IMG/VR virus record: IMGVR_UViG_3300050821_004652
Location: 1 to 64,000 of that record
Source: a virus
Strand: one strand, 5' to 3'
Length of the DNA stretch: 64,000 nucleotides
The translations under genes and the position numbers were made by a program. The first letter of the stretch is position 1; each line of letters begins with the position of its first letter. The notes below the pieces were generated by a model. That model ran no database searches. It had not been told where the DNA came from and worked only from the letters and a program-made list of their open reading frames with translations. Shown one piece after another: positions 56,042-63,618 of the stretch.

Positions 56042-56407
56042 ATGGTCCTCCGCCATGCTCTTGCCGCCCTGGTGCTCCTCCTCGGAGCGTGCGCGGCCAC
56101 AACCCCGATCGCCTACAGCGACGCCTTCGACACAGCCGGCAATCGCCTCCCGATCGCCTGCCTGGACCTTGGCGACGTGCGTGTTTCGGTGGTGCTGCTT
56201 TCCCACCAGGCGATGCAGGCCAGGCTCCACAAGGACGGGTGGTCGCTTCTCGGACAATGGCGCACGCCGCGCGATCCGAAGGCCAGCGACGGCACCATTT
56301 ATCTCGACCGGGATCTCGAGCCGGCCATCTTCTACGACGCCATGCGCCACGAAATGTGCCACGCCAAGATGTTCAAGACGCGCGGCGATCCGAATTGGCA
56401 CCCCTAG
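56042..56407 (+). CDS. lipoprotein with zincin-like HEMCH motif
   Basis: 121 residues. Lipobox LAALVLLLGAC gives an outer- or inner-membrane lipoprotein. Mature part: SDAFDTAGNRLPIACLDLGD, LSHQAMQARLHKDGWSLLGQ, and near the end YDAMRHEMCHAKMFKTRGDP, with HEMCH as an HExxH zinc-protease signature. The transcription direction is opposite to the flanking late genes. It may be a surface metallopeptidase or simply a metal-binding lipoprotein. Confidence 0.7.
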   Translation: MVLRHALAALVLLLGACAATTPIAYSDAFDTAGNRLPIACLDLGDVRVSVVLLSHQAMQARLHKDGWSLLGQWRTPRDPKASDGTIYLDRDLEPAIFYDAMRHEMCHAKMFKTRGDPNWHP

Positions 56408-56533
56408 ACGCGGAAACGCCGCCCGGAGGGGGGTCCGAGCGGCATCCGCAAAGCCCAATCACAGAAGGAAACGACAACGACCAGGGAGGATCGTGGCCTG
56501 ATTATACGCCAGTTCCTGGCCGACGCAACCGGC

Positions 56534-56851
56534 TTAGGCCGGCGTGCCGGGGACCAGCGCGATCGACGTGAGTACAGGCGCAGGCACGGCCACGGTGACT
56601 GCCAGCGTCGCAGAAAAACTCTTGCCGCCGACGGCCAACGACACGCCGACATTCGTGGTGCCGGCCGCGACGCCGGTCTCGACGGCAGTCTGCCCATTCG
56701 CGCCGACCACCAGGGTGCCGATCGTGTTGTCGCTGTTCGACCAGGTAGGCGCCGCATCCGGCGTCGGAGGCGGCGACATGACGTTGCCGTTCTGATCGAG
56801 GTACTGAATCGCAATCGGTAGGGCCTGACCGACATTCATCGTTGCTGCCAT
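56534..56851 (-). CDS. single BIg2-domain protein
   Basis: 105 residues from ATG 56851 (GAGGAG). AATMNVGQALPIAIQYLDQN, PTWSNSDNTIGTLVVGANGQ and VETGVAAGTTNVGVSLAVG follow the bacterial Ig-like group 2 order (W-S-x-S-D/N-x-x-x-x-x-V-x-x-x-G, A-G-T). Such domains decorate capsids or tails. 56408-56533 holds no gene that I can support. Confidence 0.7.
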   Translation of the reverse strand: MAATMNVGQALPIAIQYLDQNGNVMSPPPTPDAAPTWSNSDNTIGTLVVGANGQTAVETGVAAGTTNVGVSLAVGGKSFSATLAVTVAVPAPVLTSIALVPGTPA

Positions 56852-56994
56852 GTGAATCTCCTCGCCATGGATAAGAAGGACGGAAAAGTTGCCCACCACC
56901 AGCCGAACAAGGATGGGATGCTCACGGTGATGGTGCCAGCGCTTCCAGTGGAAGTTTCGCATACAGGCAAACATATGCCTCTCATGTTGCATTT

Positions 56995-57034
56995 GCAAAA
57001 AGGACCCCGCCGGGAAGGACCGCCCGACGGGGCC
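56995..57034 (-). terminator. terminator after the portal gene
   Basis: Arms 57023-57032 and 57005-57014 (CCCGACGGGG with CCCCGCCGGG, one wobble), 8-base loop; read on the minus strand they are followed by TCCTTTTT. Confidence 0.7.
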
Positions 57035-57075
57035 AAAAGACGCGCTCACCGAATGAGGAAATGAGCGCGCCCCCT

Positions 57076-58929
57076 CTAACGTCCTTTCGGGAACGCTCCG
57101 GAACCGGCAATCGCATCGAGCGCCGACCCATTGTTGAGCGAGGTTTCCGAAAGAGTCTTCGCAGCCTGGACGGCGGCCATCGCATTGCCAGGCGCCGTCG
57201 CCGCGGTATGCGCCTGCTGCGTGGCCTGTGCCCGCGCCTGATCGTGCTGCTGCACCTGATCATCCGTGAACAGAATGTGCGTCCGCATGTGGGTAGCCTT
57301 GGCGTAGTCCTTGGCCCACTGATCGAGGTTCACGGTGCGCAGCGGATCCGGCAGCGTAGCCGCCTTCGCGGCGCTGGAGGCGGCGCCCATCGCAGCCAGG
57401 AAATCCTTCAGCGACACCGCATCCGAAGCCTGCATCGCCAGGCGCATGATCGACTGATATTCGATCTTGAACGTGCGCCCTTGGAGCGATGCCGGCATGT
57501 CCGGGATCATTCCGCGGCGCTGGCAGATCGCGAAGATGCGATTGATCGCCGGCGTTGCGACTTCGGTCTCATGGAGCTCGACCAGGGGCCCAAGCTGCTG
57601 CAAGCGCTCGAGATCGCGCTTGGTAAGCTCTAGCTCATTCTTCGGCTGCACGCCTTCCATACGCGAGATCGCCAGGAAGACGTCGACGAAGAGGCATTTT
57701 TCAGTGCGCAGGTTCACCGCCGCAATGTCGGCCGTGATGCCCTGGAGCCATACGGGATTCGGCTCGAACAGCGCCCAGAAGCCTTTCTTGCCGCCCGCCG
57801 TGTTCATGTAGGTGATGCGGGCCGGCATGATCGACGCGGGCTCGTTCTTCAATTCGGGGTCCGCGCCCATCGGCGGGCGCACGCCCTTTTCGATGAATTC
57901 GGCCTTGCGCAGCGATTCTAGCTGGACCTGTTTCGCATCACCCAGCGCGTCCATGCAGAACGACCGGCCATAGGGGTCGTTGCCGACCAGGCCGCCGCGC
58001 GCCACGACGAAGGGCTGCTCATGGAAACCGCGGATCGACAGCGGCTGGCTCCCCATGTCGCCCTTGACCCAGTAGACCTCGCGAAAGGGAAACAGCCTGG
58101 AGACCGGATAACGGTCCGTCTTCTGCCCCTTCGGTCCCATCAGCGGGTAGTTGGGCTCGATGATGTGGCAGATCACGACCTCGGTATCCATCGTGCCATC
58201 GTCGAACATCTTCTGGATCGACTGGGTGCATTTTTCGTAGCCGAACCATTCGACCGTTTGCAGGATCGTGAAGGTGTAGTCCCGGTGCAAGGTGTTGGTG
58301 TTGAGGCGCGAACCGCTGCCCAGCGTGTACTCGCCAGGGCACGGCAGGTAGACCCGGATCACGTCTTCCTTGTCTTCGTAGATGATCGGCGGCGACGTCC
58401 CGAACACTGTCTCGTCCTGGAACATTTGCGCCATTTGCACGAAGAAATTGCTCTGGTGCATCACGGTGTCGATGACATCGTAGACGCGCTCGAGCCAGGT
58501 CTTGCCGTCTGCCGGAATATCGTCGGTCTCCATGCCGACAATGCCCACGCCGAACCATTTGCGCGATGGCGACATGAGCCCCGTCCACAGCCCGGAGGCA
58601 CATACCCGGACCGCCTGTAGGCCGGTCGAATCGATGATGGCTTCGTTGACCGGCCGTCCGCGCCACATGCGATTCGCGACGATCGTCAGCCACTGCCAGC
58701 GCCGCGGCATGAAGAATTCGGCCAGCACCTGCCAGTGCAGGAGCCAGGACCAGCGCCAGGTGATCAGCGCGCGCCGGCGCCGTTCGACGTGATTGTAGAG
58801 AAGCGGCCACCAGGAAGCGACAAGCTGCGGCAGGACGTTGCTCTGCACCGGCATATTCGCCAGCGAGGACGAGTCGACGTCCTGGTAAGCGGCGTGAGCC
58901 TCTTCGCGGAGTGAAGCGCCGTCGGGCAT
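57076..58929 (-). CDS. podovirus portal (head-tail connector)
   Basis: 617 residues. WRWSWLLHWQVLAEFFMPRR, then VRVCASGLWTGLMSPSRKWF, then FVQMAQMFQDETVFGTSPPI and IYEDKEDVIRVYLPCPGEYT are the conserved portal segments of T7/BPP-1-type connectors. The end is a Gln-rich coil (DDQVQQHDQARAQATQQAHT). It lies between the terminase block and capsid genes. It forms the dodecameric DNA gate. Confidence 0.88.
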   Translation of the reverse strand: MPDGASLREEAHAAYQDVDSSSLANMPVQSNVLPQLVASWWPLLYNHVERRRRALITWRWSWLLHWQVLAEFFMPRRWQWLTIVANRMWRGRPVNEAIIDSTGLQAVRVCASGLWTGLMSPSRKWFGVGIVGMETDDIPADGKTWLERVYDVIDTVMHQSNFFVQMAQMFQDETVFGTSPPIIYEDKEDVIRVYLPCPGEYTLGSGSRLNTNTLHRDYTFTILQTVEWFGYEKCTQSIQKMFDDGTMDTEVVICHIIEPNYPLMGPKGQKTDRYPVSRLFPFREVYWVKGDMGSQPLSIRGFHEQPFVVARGGLVGNDPYGRSFCMDALGDAKQVQLESLRKAEFIEKGVRPPMGADPELKNEPASIMPARITYMNTAGGKKGFWALFEPNPVWLQGITADIAAVNLRTEKCLFVDVFLAISRMEGVQPKNELELTKRDLERLQQLGPLVELHETEVATPAINRIFAICQRRGMIPDMPASLQGRTFKIEYQSIMRLAMQASDAVSLKDFLAAMGAASSAAKAATLPDPLRTVNLDQWAKDYAKATHMRTHILFTDDQVQQHDQARAQATQQAHTAATAPGNAMAAVQAAKTLSETSLNNGSALDAIAGSGAFPKGR

Positions 58930-59258
58930 CAGACCGTCCCGGAGAGTGTCTTAGCTCCACCCGTAGTCGACGGCGGCGGCGCCCCTTGTGGGCTCGTGTC
59001 GACGGTATTGGCGTAGCCGGCAACGGCGCCGGCGGCGGCTGCGGCGCTCGCCTTGACGGCCTGGGCGGCAGCGGTCGGTCCCGCGCTCGCCAGGGTAGGC
59101 GGCGGCTGCGGGGCAGCCGGCGCGGGAGGAGGCGCCGGAGGCGGCGTGATCTGCTGCGGCGGGGGAGGAGGCGGCGGCGCAGAGAAATTGAACGCACCGC
59201 CACCGCCGGAGCCGCCACCGCCGAACAGGGAACCGATACCGCTGAAAACCGCGCTCAT
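58929..59258 (-). CDS. Pro/Gly-rich protein, unknown
   Basis: 109 residues from ATG 59258, ATG overlapping its neighbour. A Gly stretch (GSLFGGGGSGGGGAFNFS) is followed by a polyproline run and Ala-rich helix. Probably an extended or disordered virion factor. Confidence 0.55.
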   Translation of the reverse strand: MSAVFSGIGSLFGGGGSGGGGAFNFSAPPPPPPPQQITPPPAPPPAPAAPQPPPTLASAGPTAAAQAVKASAAAAAGAVAGYANTVDTSPQGAPPPSTTGGAKTLSGTV

Positions 59259-59467
59259 CAGCGCCTCGTATGGAGTTTGTCGGCTTCGAATTCGGTGCAG
59301 ACGAACAACATGACCTCGCGCCGCCTGATGAATTTCCGGCTCACCACGTCGAAAACCTCTCGCCGGCAGCGGGGATTGCTGAAATCCGTCATCCACATGA
59401 TGGCGATCAACCCGTCGGGGTTTTGCTTGGCAGAGACAATGCCCTCAAAGCGGTCCAGGTCGATCAT
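59258..59467 (-). CDS. 69-residue unknown protein
   Basis: MIDLDRFEGIVSAKQNPDGL then IAIMWMTDFSNPRCRREVFD. Alpha/beta with a basic C-terminal helix. Sits directly after the large terminase gene; could be a small terminase-associated factor. Unknown. Confidence 0.6.
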   Translation of the reverse strand: MIDLDRFEGIVSAKQNPDGLIAIMWMTDFSNPRCRREVFDVVSRKFIRRREVMLFVCTEFEADKLHTRR

Positions 59468-59470
59468 GCT

Positions 59471-60991
59471 CTACCGATAGGGATTGTAATCGTCCTTTGC
59501 ACCATATCCGGAATCCAGGCCCCTCTCAACGTCAGTGAAAGCGCGGTAATCGCCCTGCATCGCGGTATAGGCCGGCTTCCGCGTGCGCGCTTTGGGCGTG
59601 ACCTTCTCGGCAAACGTGAGCGCCAGGGCATCCGCTTCGTCGGGAGAAAACCCGAGTTTTTCGCGAATTTGCTCCTTGTCCTCGAGAATCAGCTTGTCGG
59701 TGTTTTTCTTCCGGAGAAACGTCGTCTTCGTCAGCGCCTGCATGAGCTCGATCGAGCCTTCGGTCTCCTCCGGGGGCAACGCGCCGCCTTCGTTTTTCAC
59801 CCAGTTAGCCAGCAGAAAATACATTTCCGCCCGCCTGTTGTAGTAGCGATCGTCCTGGTGGGCCTTGCTGTTGAACGCAACCGGAATCGGCTGCTTACCG
59901 AGCACCACAAGCTGGTCGATCCACGGGAATCCGTGGCCGCCGGTGGCGTCGACGAAAACGGCGTCGGCCTCAAATTCATCCCAGATGCGCGACGTGATCG
60001 AGGCGCCGGCAACGCCGTTCGCCACGTTGCGGTAGCGGTGCATTGGAAACGCCTGGAGACCTTGCCGGGGGAAGATCACCGAAGCGTCCAGGCCCTCGCG
60101 CGCCACGTCGACCCCGAGCACCTTGGCCATGCCGTACAGGTCATGCGGCCGATAGTGGCGCTTCATCGCCGCCTTCACGTCATCCTCGGAGAGCAGCGAG
60201 TTGATGGTGCCGTCCGGGAATTTCCCGAGCACGTTCACCATGACCCAAGGATTATCCCGCCCATACCGGCGGATCTGCGACCGTGCCCATTCAGGGCTGA
60301 CGCGCGGTGCGCGCATCGGATCGTCCGGGTCGGCCGTGATTTCCCGCACCGCCCAGCGACCATTTTCGTGAACGCCCTTGCGATCCTTGGCAGCGGCATA
60401 GAGCGCACCGTCGAGATCGGTCGGATTGCCGGCCATCACAAGATGGCCTTCCTTGCACGACGACAGGGCCGCTTCCGCGGTCACCACCACCGACTGCGGA
60501 ATGCCGCCGCCTTCGTCGATCAGGAACAGGATGTAATCCGCGTGCAGGCCGGCAAGGGTGTCCGCCTGGCTCTTGTTGTCACCCGTCTTCGGCCATGTCC
60601 GGGCCGACATGAACCAGGTCTCCGGCCGCGACTTATAAAAGATCCGGGTGGTGGTCCACTGGAATAGCTGGGTGAGCATCGTGCTTTCCCGCTGCCACTT
60701 CGCCATTTCCTTCCACAGACCGTCGCGAAGGTTGTCGCCCGAGATCGACGTCGCCGCGATGTTCGGCTCATCCCGCGTGGCCAGGAAATTCCAGCCCAGC
60801 CAGGCCAAGCACGTCGTCTTGCCGGGGCCCTTGCAGGCCTGCATGGCGATCATCGGCTCATGCGGGAACAGGCGCAGGATTTCGTCCTGCCACGCGTCGG
60901 GCTCGACTTTGAAGTGATCGCGAACGAAGAGATCGGGCCGCTCTGCCCAGCGTTGGAAATCACCGATCAGTTGGGCGCGGGTGCGACTCAC
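59471..60991 (-). CDS. terL: terminase large subunit
   Basis: 506 residues from GTG 60991 (GTGA overlap with the upstream gene). ATPase: Walker A ACKGPGKT (52-59) in IAMQACKGPGKTTCLAW, Walker B ILFLIDEGGG (Asp159/Glu160). Nuclease: GVDVAREG (Asp295), VFVDATGGHG (later Asp) and SPDEADALAL (final acidic residues). It cuts and translocates phage DNA into heads. A GTG 108 bases inside the longer frame is preferred because of the coupling. Confidence 0.95.
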   Translation of the reverse strand: MSRTRAQLIGDFQRWAERPDLFVRDHFKVEPDAWQDEILRLFPHEPMIAMQACKGPGKTTCLAWLGWNFLATRDEPNIAATSISGDNLRDGLWKEMAKWQRESTMLTQLFQWTTTRIFYKSRPETWFMSARTWPKTGDNKSQADTLAGLHADYILFLIDEGGGIPQSVVVTAEAALSSCKEGHLVMAGNPTDLDGALYAAAKDRKGVHENGRWAVREITADPDDPMRAPRVSPEWARSQIRRYGRDNPWVMVNVLGKFPDGTINSLLSEDDVKAAMKRHYRPHDLYGMAKVLGVDVAREGLDASVIFPRQGLQAFPMHRYRNVANGVAGASITSRIWDEFEADAVFVDATGGHGFPWIDQLVVLGKQPIPVAFNSKAHQDDRYYNRRAEMYFLLANWVKNEGGALPPEETEGSIELMQALTKTTFLRKKNTDKLILEDKEQIREKLGFSPDEADALALTFAEKVTPKARTRKPAYTAMQGDYRAFTDVERGLDSGYGAKDDYNPYR

Positions 60992-61173
60992 TTGACGACG
61001 GCCTTGGGTGTCTGGAGACGGACCATCGCGCGGTGGACCTTTTCCTGGTCCGTAAACATCCAGGGCGAGATCAAGTCGGCATAGCGATTGATGCGCCACT
61101 CCTGGAGCAGCTTTATCGCGCGGCGGTTTTCCTCAAGAAGCTCTTCGCGGGTCGGGGCCGAGGCGTTTTCCAT
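60988..61173 (-). CDS. 61-residue protein heading the terminase operon
   Basis: Helical and charged (APTREELLEENRRAIKLLQE, then WRINRYADLISPWMFTDQEK). It is the first gene after the extended -10 at 61180 and is GTGA-coupled to the large terminase. It may be a terminase accessory; too short to be the usual small subunit, which is at 609. Confidence 0.6.
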   Translation of the reverse strand: MENASAPTREELLEENRRAIKLLQEWRINRYADLISPWMFTDQEKVHRAMVRLQTPKAVVK

Positions 61174-61179
61174 CCCGGC

Positions 61180-61189
61180 ACTATATCAC
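61180..61189 (-). promoter_or_regulatory. extended -10 late promoter
   Basis: Minus strand GTGATATAGT ends 6 bases before ATG 61173, with no -35 and no Shine-Dalgarno. It lies at the head of the terminase/virion operon. Confidence 0.65.
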
Positions 61190-61377
61190 CGCATCTCTCG
61201 AAATAAATTGCCCTTACGCCACCAGGTGGCGCTTAGATAGGCCAGCCACCAGGAGAGGGAGCGCTGGTAGTAGTCCTCATTCGCGCAGCGCCGCGCCTCT
61301 CGCACACGCGCCAGCATACACTTGCCGGCGGCGTCCCTGCGATCTTCCAAGGCCGTTCGATAGCTAATCCTAACCAT
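61186..61377 (-). CDS. 63-residue unknown protein
   Basis: Overlaps the upstream gene by 8 bases. Arg/Trp-rich helices (EDRRDAAGKCMLARVREARR, then YYQRSLSWWLAYLSATWW). Its last codons overlap the extended -10 promoter. Possibly membrane- or nucleic-acid-associated. Unknown. Confidence 0.5.
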   Translation of the reverse strand: MVRISYRTALEDRRDAAGKCMLARVREARRCANEDYYQRSLSWWLAYLSATWWRKGNLFREMR

Positions 61378-61555
61378 CCAGATACCTTTTGCGCTGGAAA
61401 CTCTCGATCTCGGTGGCGATCCGAAGATACTCCGGGTCGACGATCGTTTCGTAATTCACCGGCGGCGTGGCAACGGACAGGCGCCGGAACGCGGCACCGT
61501 TTTCCTTCCACCAGGCCTCGAATTCCTCGACGCTACGCCAGGGTCCAGCTTTCAT
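61370..61555 (-). CDS. 61-residue unknown protein
   Basis: ATG 61555 gives the ATGA joint with the ASCH gene. KAGPWRSVEEFEAWWKENGA then PEYLRIATEIESFQRKRYLD. Helical. Not recognised. Confidence 0.55.
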   Translation of the reverse strand: MKAGPWRSVEEFEAWWKENGAAFRRLSVATPPVNYETIVDPEYLRIATEIESFQRKRYLDG

Positions 61556-61932
61556 GTGCGGAGATCCTTCCAAAAGATGATCATGCCCTCGAATTTCTCG
61601 ATTCGCCCGTGATGCAGGCGCCAGAACGCCTTTAGACGCAGCCAGTTGTCGAAGCCATCCTTGCGCGCGAAATCATCAAGCTGGCCGCGGAACGCAAACT
61701 CACTGCCGTCCCACAGGCCGATCACGTTATCGGAAAAACGCAGCGTGATCGGCAGAGCATCCACGCACGTCGCGCGCCCCAGGAGGCGACACTGTTTCGA
61801 TCTCATGCCGGTGTAGAGTTGCAATTCCTCGCCCTCGCGAGCGTGCCGCTTCCGGTGCGCCCGGATCGTCTGTGTCTTGCCGCCCATCAGGATCGGGTCA
61901 GCAAACATCTTCTGGAAGGAATAGGCGACCAC
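61552..61932 (-). CDS. ASCH/PUA-like domain protein
   Basis: 126 residues from GTG 61932 (TAGTG overlap). YSFQKMFADPILMGGKTQTI then RAHRKRHAREGEELQLYTGM and QCRLLGRATCVDALPITLRF match the ASCH layout: K-T-x-T-I-R, then G-E-x-L-x-L-Y-T-G, then a Cys-containing strand. ASCH proteins bind RNA or modified bases; phage copies may act in RNA or defence regulation. Confidence 0.7.
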   Translation of the reverse strand: MVAYSFQKMFADPILMGGKTQTIRAHRKRHAREGEELQLYTGMRSKQCRLLGRATCVDALPITLRFSDNVIGLWDGSEFAFRGQLDDFARKDGFDNWLRLKAFWRLHHGRIEKFEGMIIFWKDLRT

Positions 61933-62162
61933 TACTTCGGCCACCGATACTGGCGATGCCGGCGGCGTTGGATATTCTCGCAGGAGAGCTTGTCGCGCTC
62001 CGCACGAGCCGCCATCCACTCGCGCCACAGGCCGTGCGAGGCTTCATCGCCGCGGAAGACGCGCCCATGGTTCCCGCTGCGATAGAACGACTGGGACTCG
62101 ACGTAGGAGCGGTAGCGCTCCCACGCCGCCTTTTCGGCCATGACCTCCGGCGCGGCCGTCAT
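61932..62162 (-). CDS. 76-residue unknown protein
   Basis: ATG 62162 from the ATGA joint. TAAPEVMAEKAAWERYRSYV then SFYRSGNHGRVFRGDEASHG and a basic end. Mixed helical. Unknown. Confidence 0.55.
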   Translation of the reverse strand: MTAAPEVMAEKAAWERYRSYVESQSFYRSGNHGRVFRGDEASHGLWREWMAARAERDKLSCENIQRRRHRQYRWPK

Positions 62163-62428
62163 CCGGTGATGCCCTTCACCGCCCACATGACGGCCTCTTC
62201 CATCTTGGTTCGGGCCAGGCTGGTTTCGCGGCTGGCCTTGCAGTAGCGATCCAGGATCAAGAGAAAGTTTGCGCCTGTGTCCTTGACGATAAGCATGGCC
62301 GTTTTTTCTTCGTCCGTCAGGACGCGGTACTGATGGCGCATCGTATTGTTGGCGGTGCGCTTGTCCGACGCAGAATCGACCATCTCTGGTGCGCGCGGAT
62401 CGCCGCCGATATCCGTTGGCTCTGGCAT
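62159..62428 (-). CDS. Acb2/Tad1-hairpin-like protein (anti-CBASS candidate)
   Basis: 89 residues. After a disordered start, HQYRVLTDEEKTAMLIVKDT then GANFLLILDRYCKASRETSL and ARTKMEEAVMWAVKGITG follow the Acb2/Tad1 hairpin pattern: YR-x-L-x-x-EE, I-K-x-x-G, S-R-E-x-S-L-A-x-T-K-x-E-E-A-V-M-W-A-V. Acb2 proteins from phages form hexamers that sequester cyclic dinucleotides and trinucleotides, blocking CBASS signalling. Whether this one binds nucleotides is not shown. SD AGGAGG upstream. Confidence 0.75.
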   Translation of the reverse strand: MPEPTDIGGDPRAPEMVDSASDKRTANNTMRHQYRVLTDEEKTAMLIVKDTGANFLLILDRYCKASRETSLARTKMEEAVMWAVKGITG

Positions 62429-62440
62429 GGTTTGACCTCC

Positions 62441-62758
62441 TTAAACAGATCGTTCGCCGTTGGGATTCGTATCGGGTGTCGCGCCATCACCGGCCAATGG
62501 CGTGTACCCATCGAGGAACGCTTTGCGGGGCGAGATGGATTCGTAGCCATCTTCGTAGACGACATAAAAATCACCCGGCACAGGCAGCCCGCGAGCGAAG
62601 ACAGCAGGCTTGATCAGCTTGGGTGCATAGCCGGCCTCCATAAAGACCAGAAGCAGGTCCGTGTAAGCCGGCCGCACCTCTTTGATCTCGAGCGCATGCA
62701 CTTTCTTGTGGCACTGGTAGAGCGGCATCTCCATGGCAACTTGGTCTTCGCTCATCAT
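62441..62758 (-). CDS. conserved phage protein, unknown
   Basis: 105 residues. QVAMEMPLYQCHKKVHALEI then YAPKLIKPAVFARGLPVPGD and FYVVYEDGYESISPRKAFLD. This pattern (MPLY-CHK-VHA-K-I, GYAP, V-x-G-x-Y-V-V-Y-x-D-G-Y-x-S-x-S-P-x-x-A-F) is found in many phages near Acb2-like genes, as I recall. Function unknown. SD AGGAGG. Confidence 0.7.
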   Translation of the reverse strand: MMSEDQVAMEMPLYQCHKKVHALEIKEVRPAYTDLLLVFMEAGYAPKLIKPAVFARGLPVPGDFYVVYEDGYESISPRKAFLDGYTPLAGDGATPDTNPNGERSV

Positions 62759-62764
62759 TTCCTC

Positions 62765-62944
62765 CTAATGGTCCGCCAGGATTTCGTCGATCGCTTCGTC
62801 CCAATCATAGTCCGAGACGCAGCGAGGCTTTTCAACGCGCAATGCCTCCATGACATTGCGCGCAGCTTCACGGCGCGCGGCCGGCGTGATGTGGTCGTGG
62901 AAGTAGGGCGCGAGCGCCACCATGACGCGCTGTAGCCGGGTCAC
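62765..62944 (-). CDS. 59-residue unknown protein
   Basis: GTG 62944 overlaps the stop of the J-like gene (GTGA). LQRVMVALAPYFHDHITPAA then RREAARNVMEALRVE and YDWDEAIDEILADH. Helical. The TAG is followed by AGGAGG for the next gene. Unknown. Confidence 0.6.
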   Translation of the reverse strand: MTRLQRVMVALAPYFHDHITPAARREAARNVMEALRVEKPRCVSDYDWDEAIDEILADH

Positions 62945-63618
62945 GCTGATAGTTCCTTGTAGGCGGCTTCGCGGGCCAGGTTGAGTTGCAAGAGCGCACC
63001 TTCATCGGCGGCGGCCTGCTTGGCCGCAGCGCGATACATCAGGTCAACGTCCGCACGGGTTACCACGGCCCCCGGCTTGAATCCCAGCATGCCACGCCAC
63101 GGCGCACGATTGTCGGCGCCAGGCGGCGGCAGCGCATCGTAGCCGGCGAAGGCTTGGTCAAGGGTGCCCACGCCATAGCGGTCGACGCGGCGGATGGCGT
63201 CGATATGGTTGGCAATCGCGGCCATATTGCCAGCGACAGAGATCCACTTGTCGCAAGCGAGCACGCGATCCTTGCCTTTCAATTCGAAATAGACGGCAAC
63301 GCCAGGATCAGCCGGCGCCGTGCGATCAGCACGGGGCTCGCCGTAGCGGGTGAGCTCCATGTTGGTTGACACAACGATGCTCTGCGCACCCAGGAATTCA
63401 AGCTGCTGGGCCAGCCGCCCGCGCGCCGTGGGCAAGGTAACCGTCTTGCTGCCCTTCACCTGTTTAGTGACGCGCTGGAATCTGCCGTCCACTGTCTCGT
63501 AGTTCGAACGCTCCACCATGGCGCCCTCGCGGAAACTCACCGGCTCGCGATTATTTGCCGGCGTGCGCTTCCAGCCGTGCGGCCAGGACAGCGGATAGCG
63601 GGTGACCTCTTCGCTCAT
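62941..63618 (-). CDS. J-domain-like phage protein lacking HPD
   Basis: 225 residues from ATG 63618 (ATGA). YPLSWPHGWKRTP, LAQQLEFLGAQSIVVSTNME then GVAVYFELKGKDRVLACDKW, VAGNMAAIANHIDAIRRVDR match a phage/bacterial family whose C-terminus carries a DnaJ-type domain. Here the C-terminal helix pair reads VTRADVDLMYRAAAKQAAAD then LLQLNLAREAAYKEL, with the J-domain framework but no HPD tripeptide. It could not stimulate DnaK in the usual way. Confidence 0.7.
   Translation of the reverse strand: MSEEVTRYPLSWPHGWKRTPANNREPVSFREGAMVERSNYETVDGRFQRVTKQVKGSKTVTLPTARGRLAQQLEFLGAQSIVVSTNMELTRYGEPRADRTAPADPGVAVYFELKGKDRVLACDKWISVAGNMAAIANHIDAIRRVDRYGVGTLDQAFAGYDALPPPGADNRAPWRGMLGFKPGAVVTRADVDLMYRAAAKQAAADEGALLQLNLAREAAYKELSA

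Noticed and set aside
58019-59218. 399-codon minus-strand frame over the portal gene
   Set aside because: Out of frame with the portal, Arg-rich, no start site; shadow.
60988-61173. 61-residue gene as the true small terminase subunit
   Set aside because: Too short and without an HTH; the 609-1184 protein carries the family pattern.
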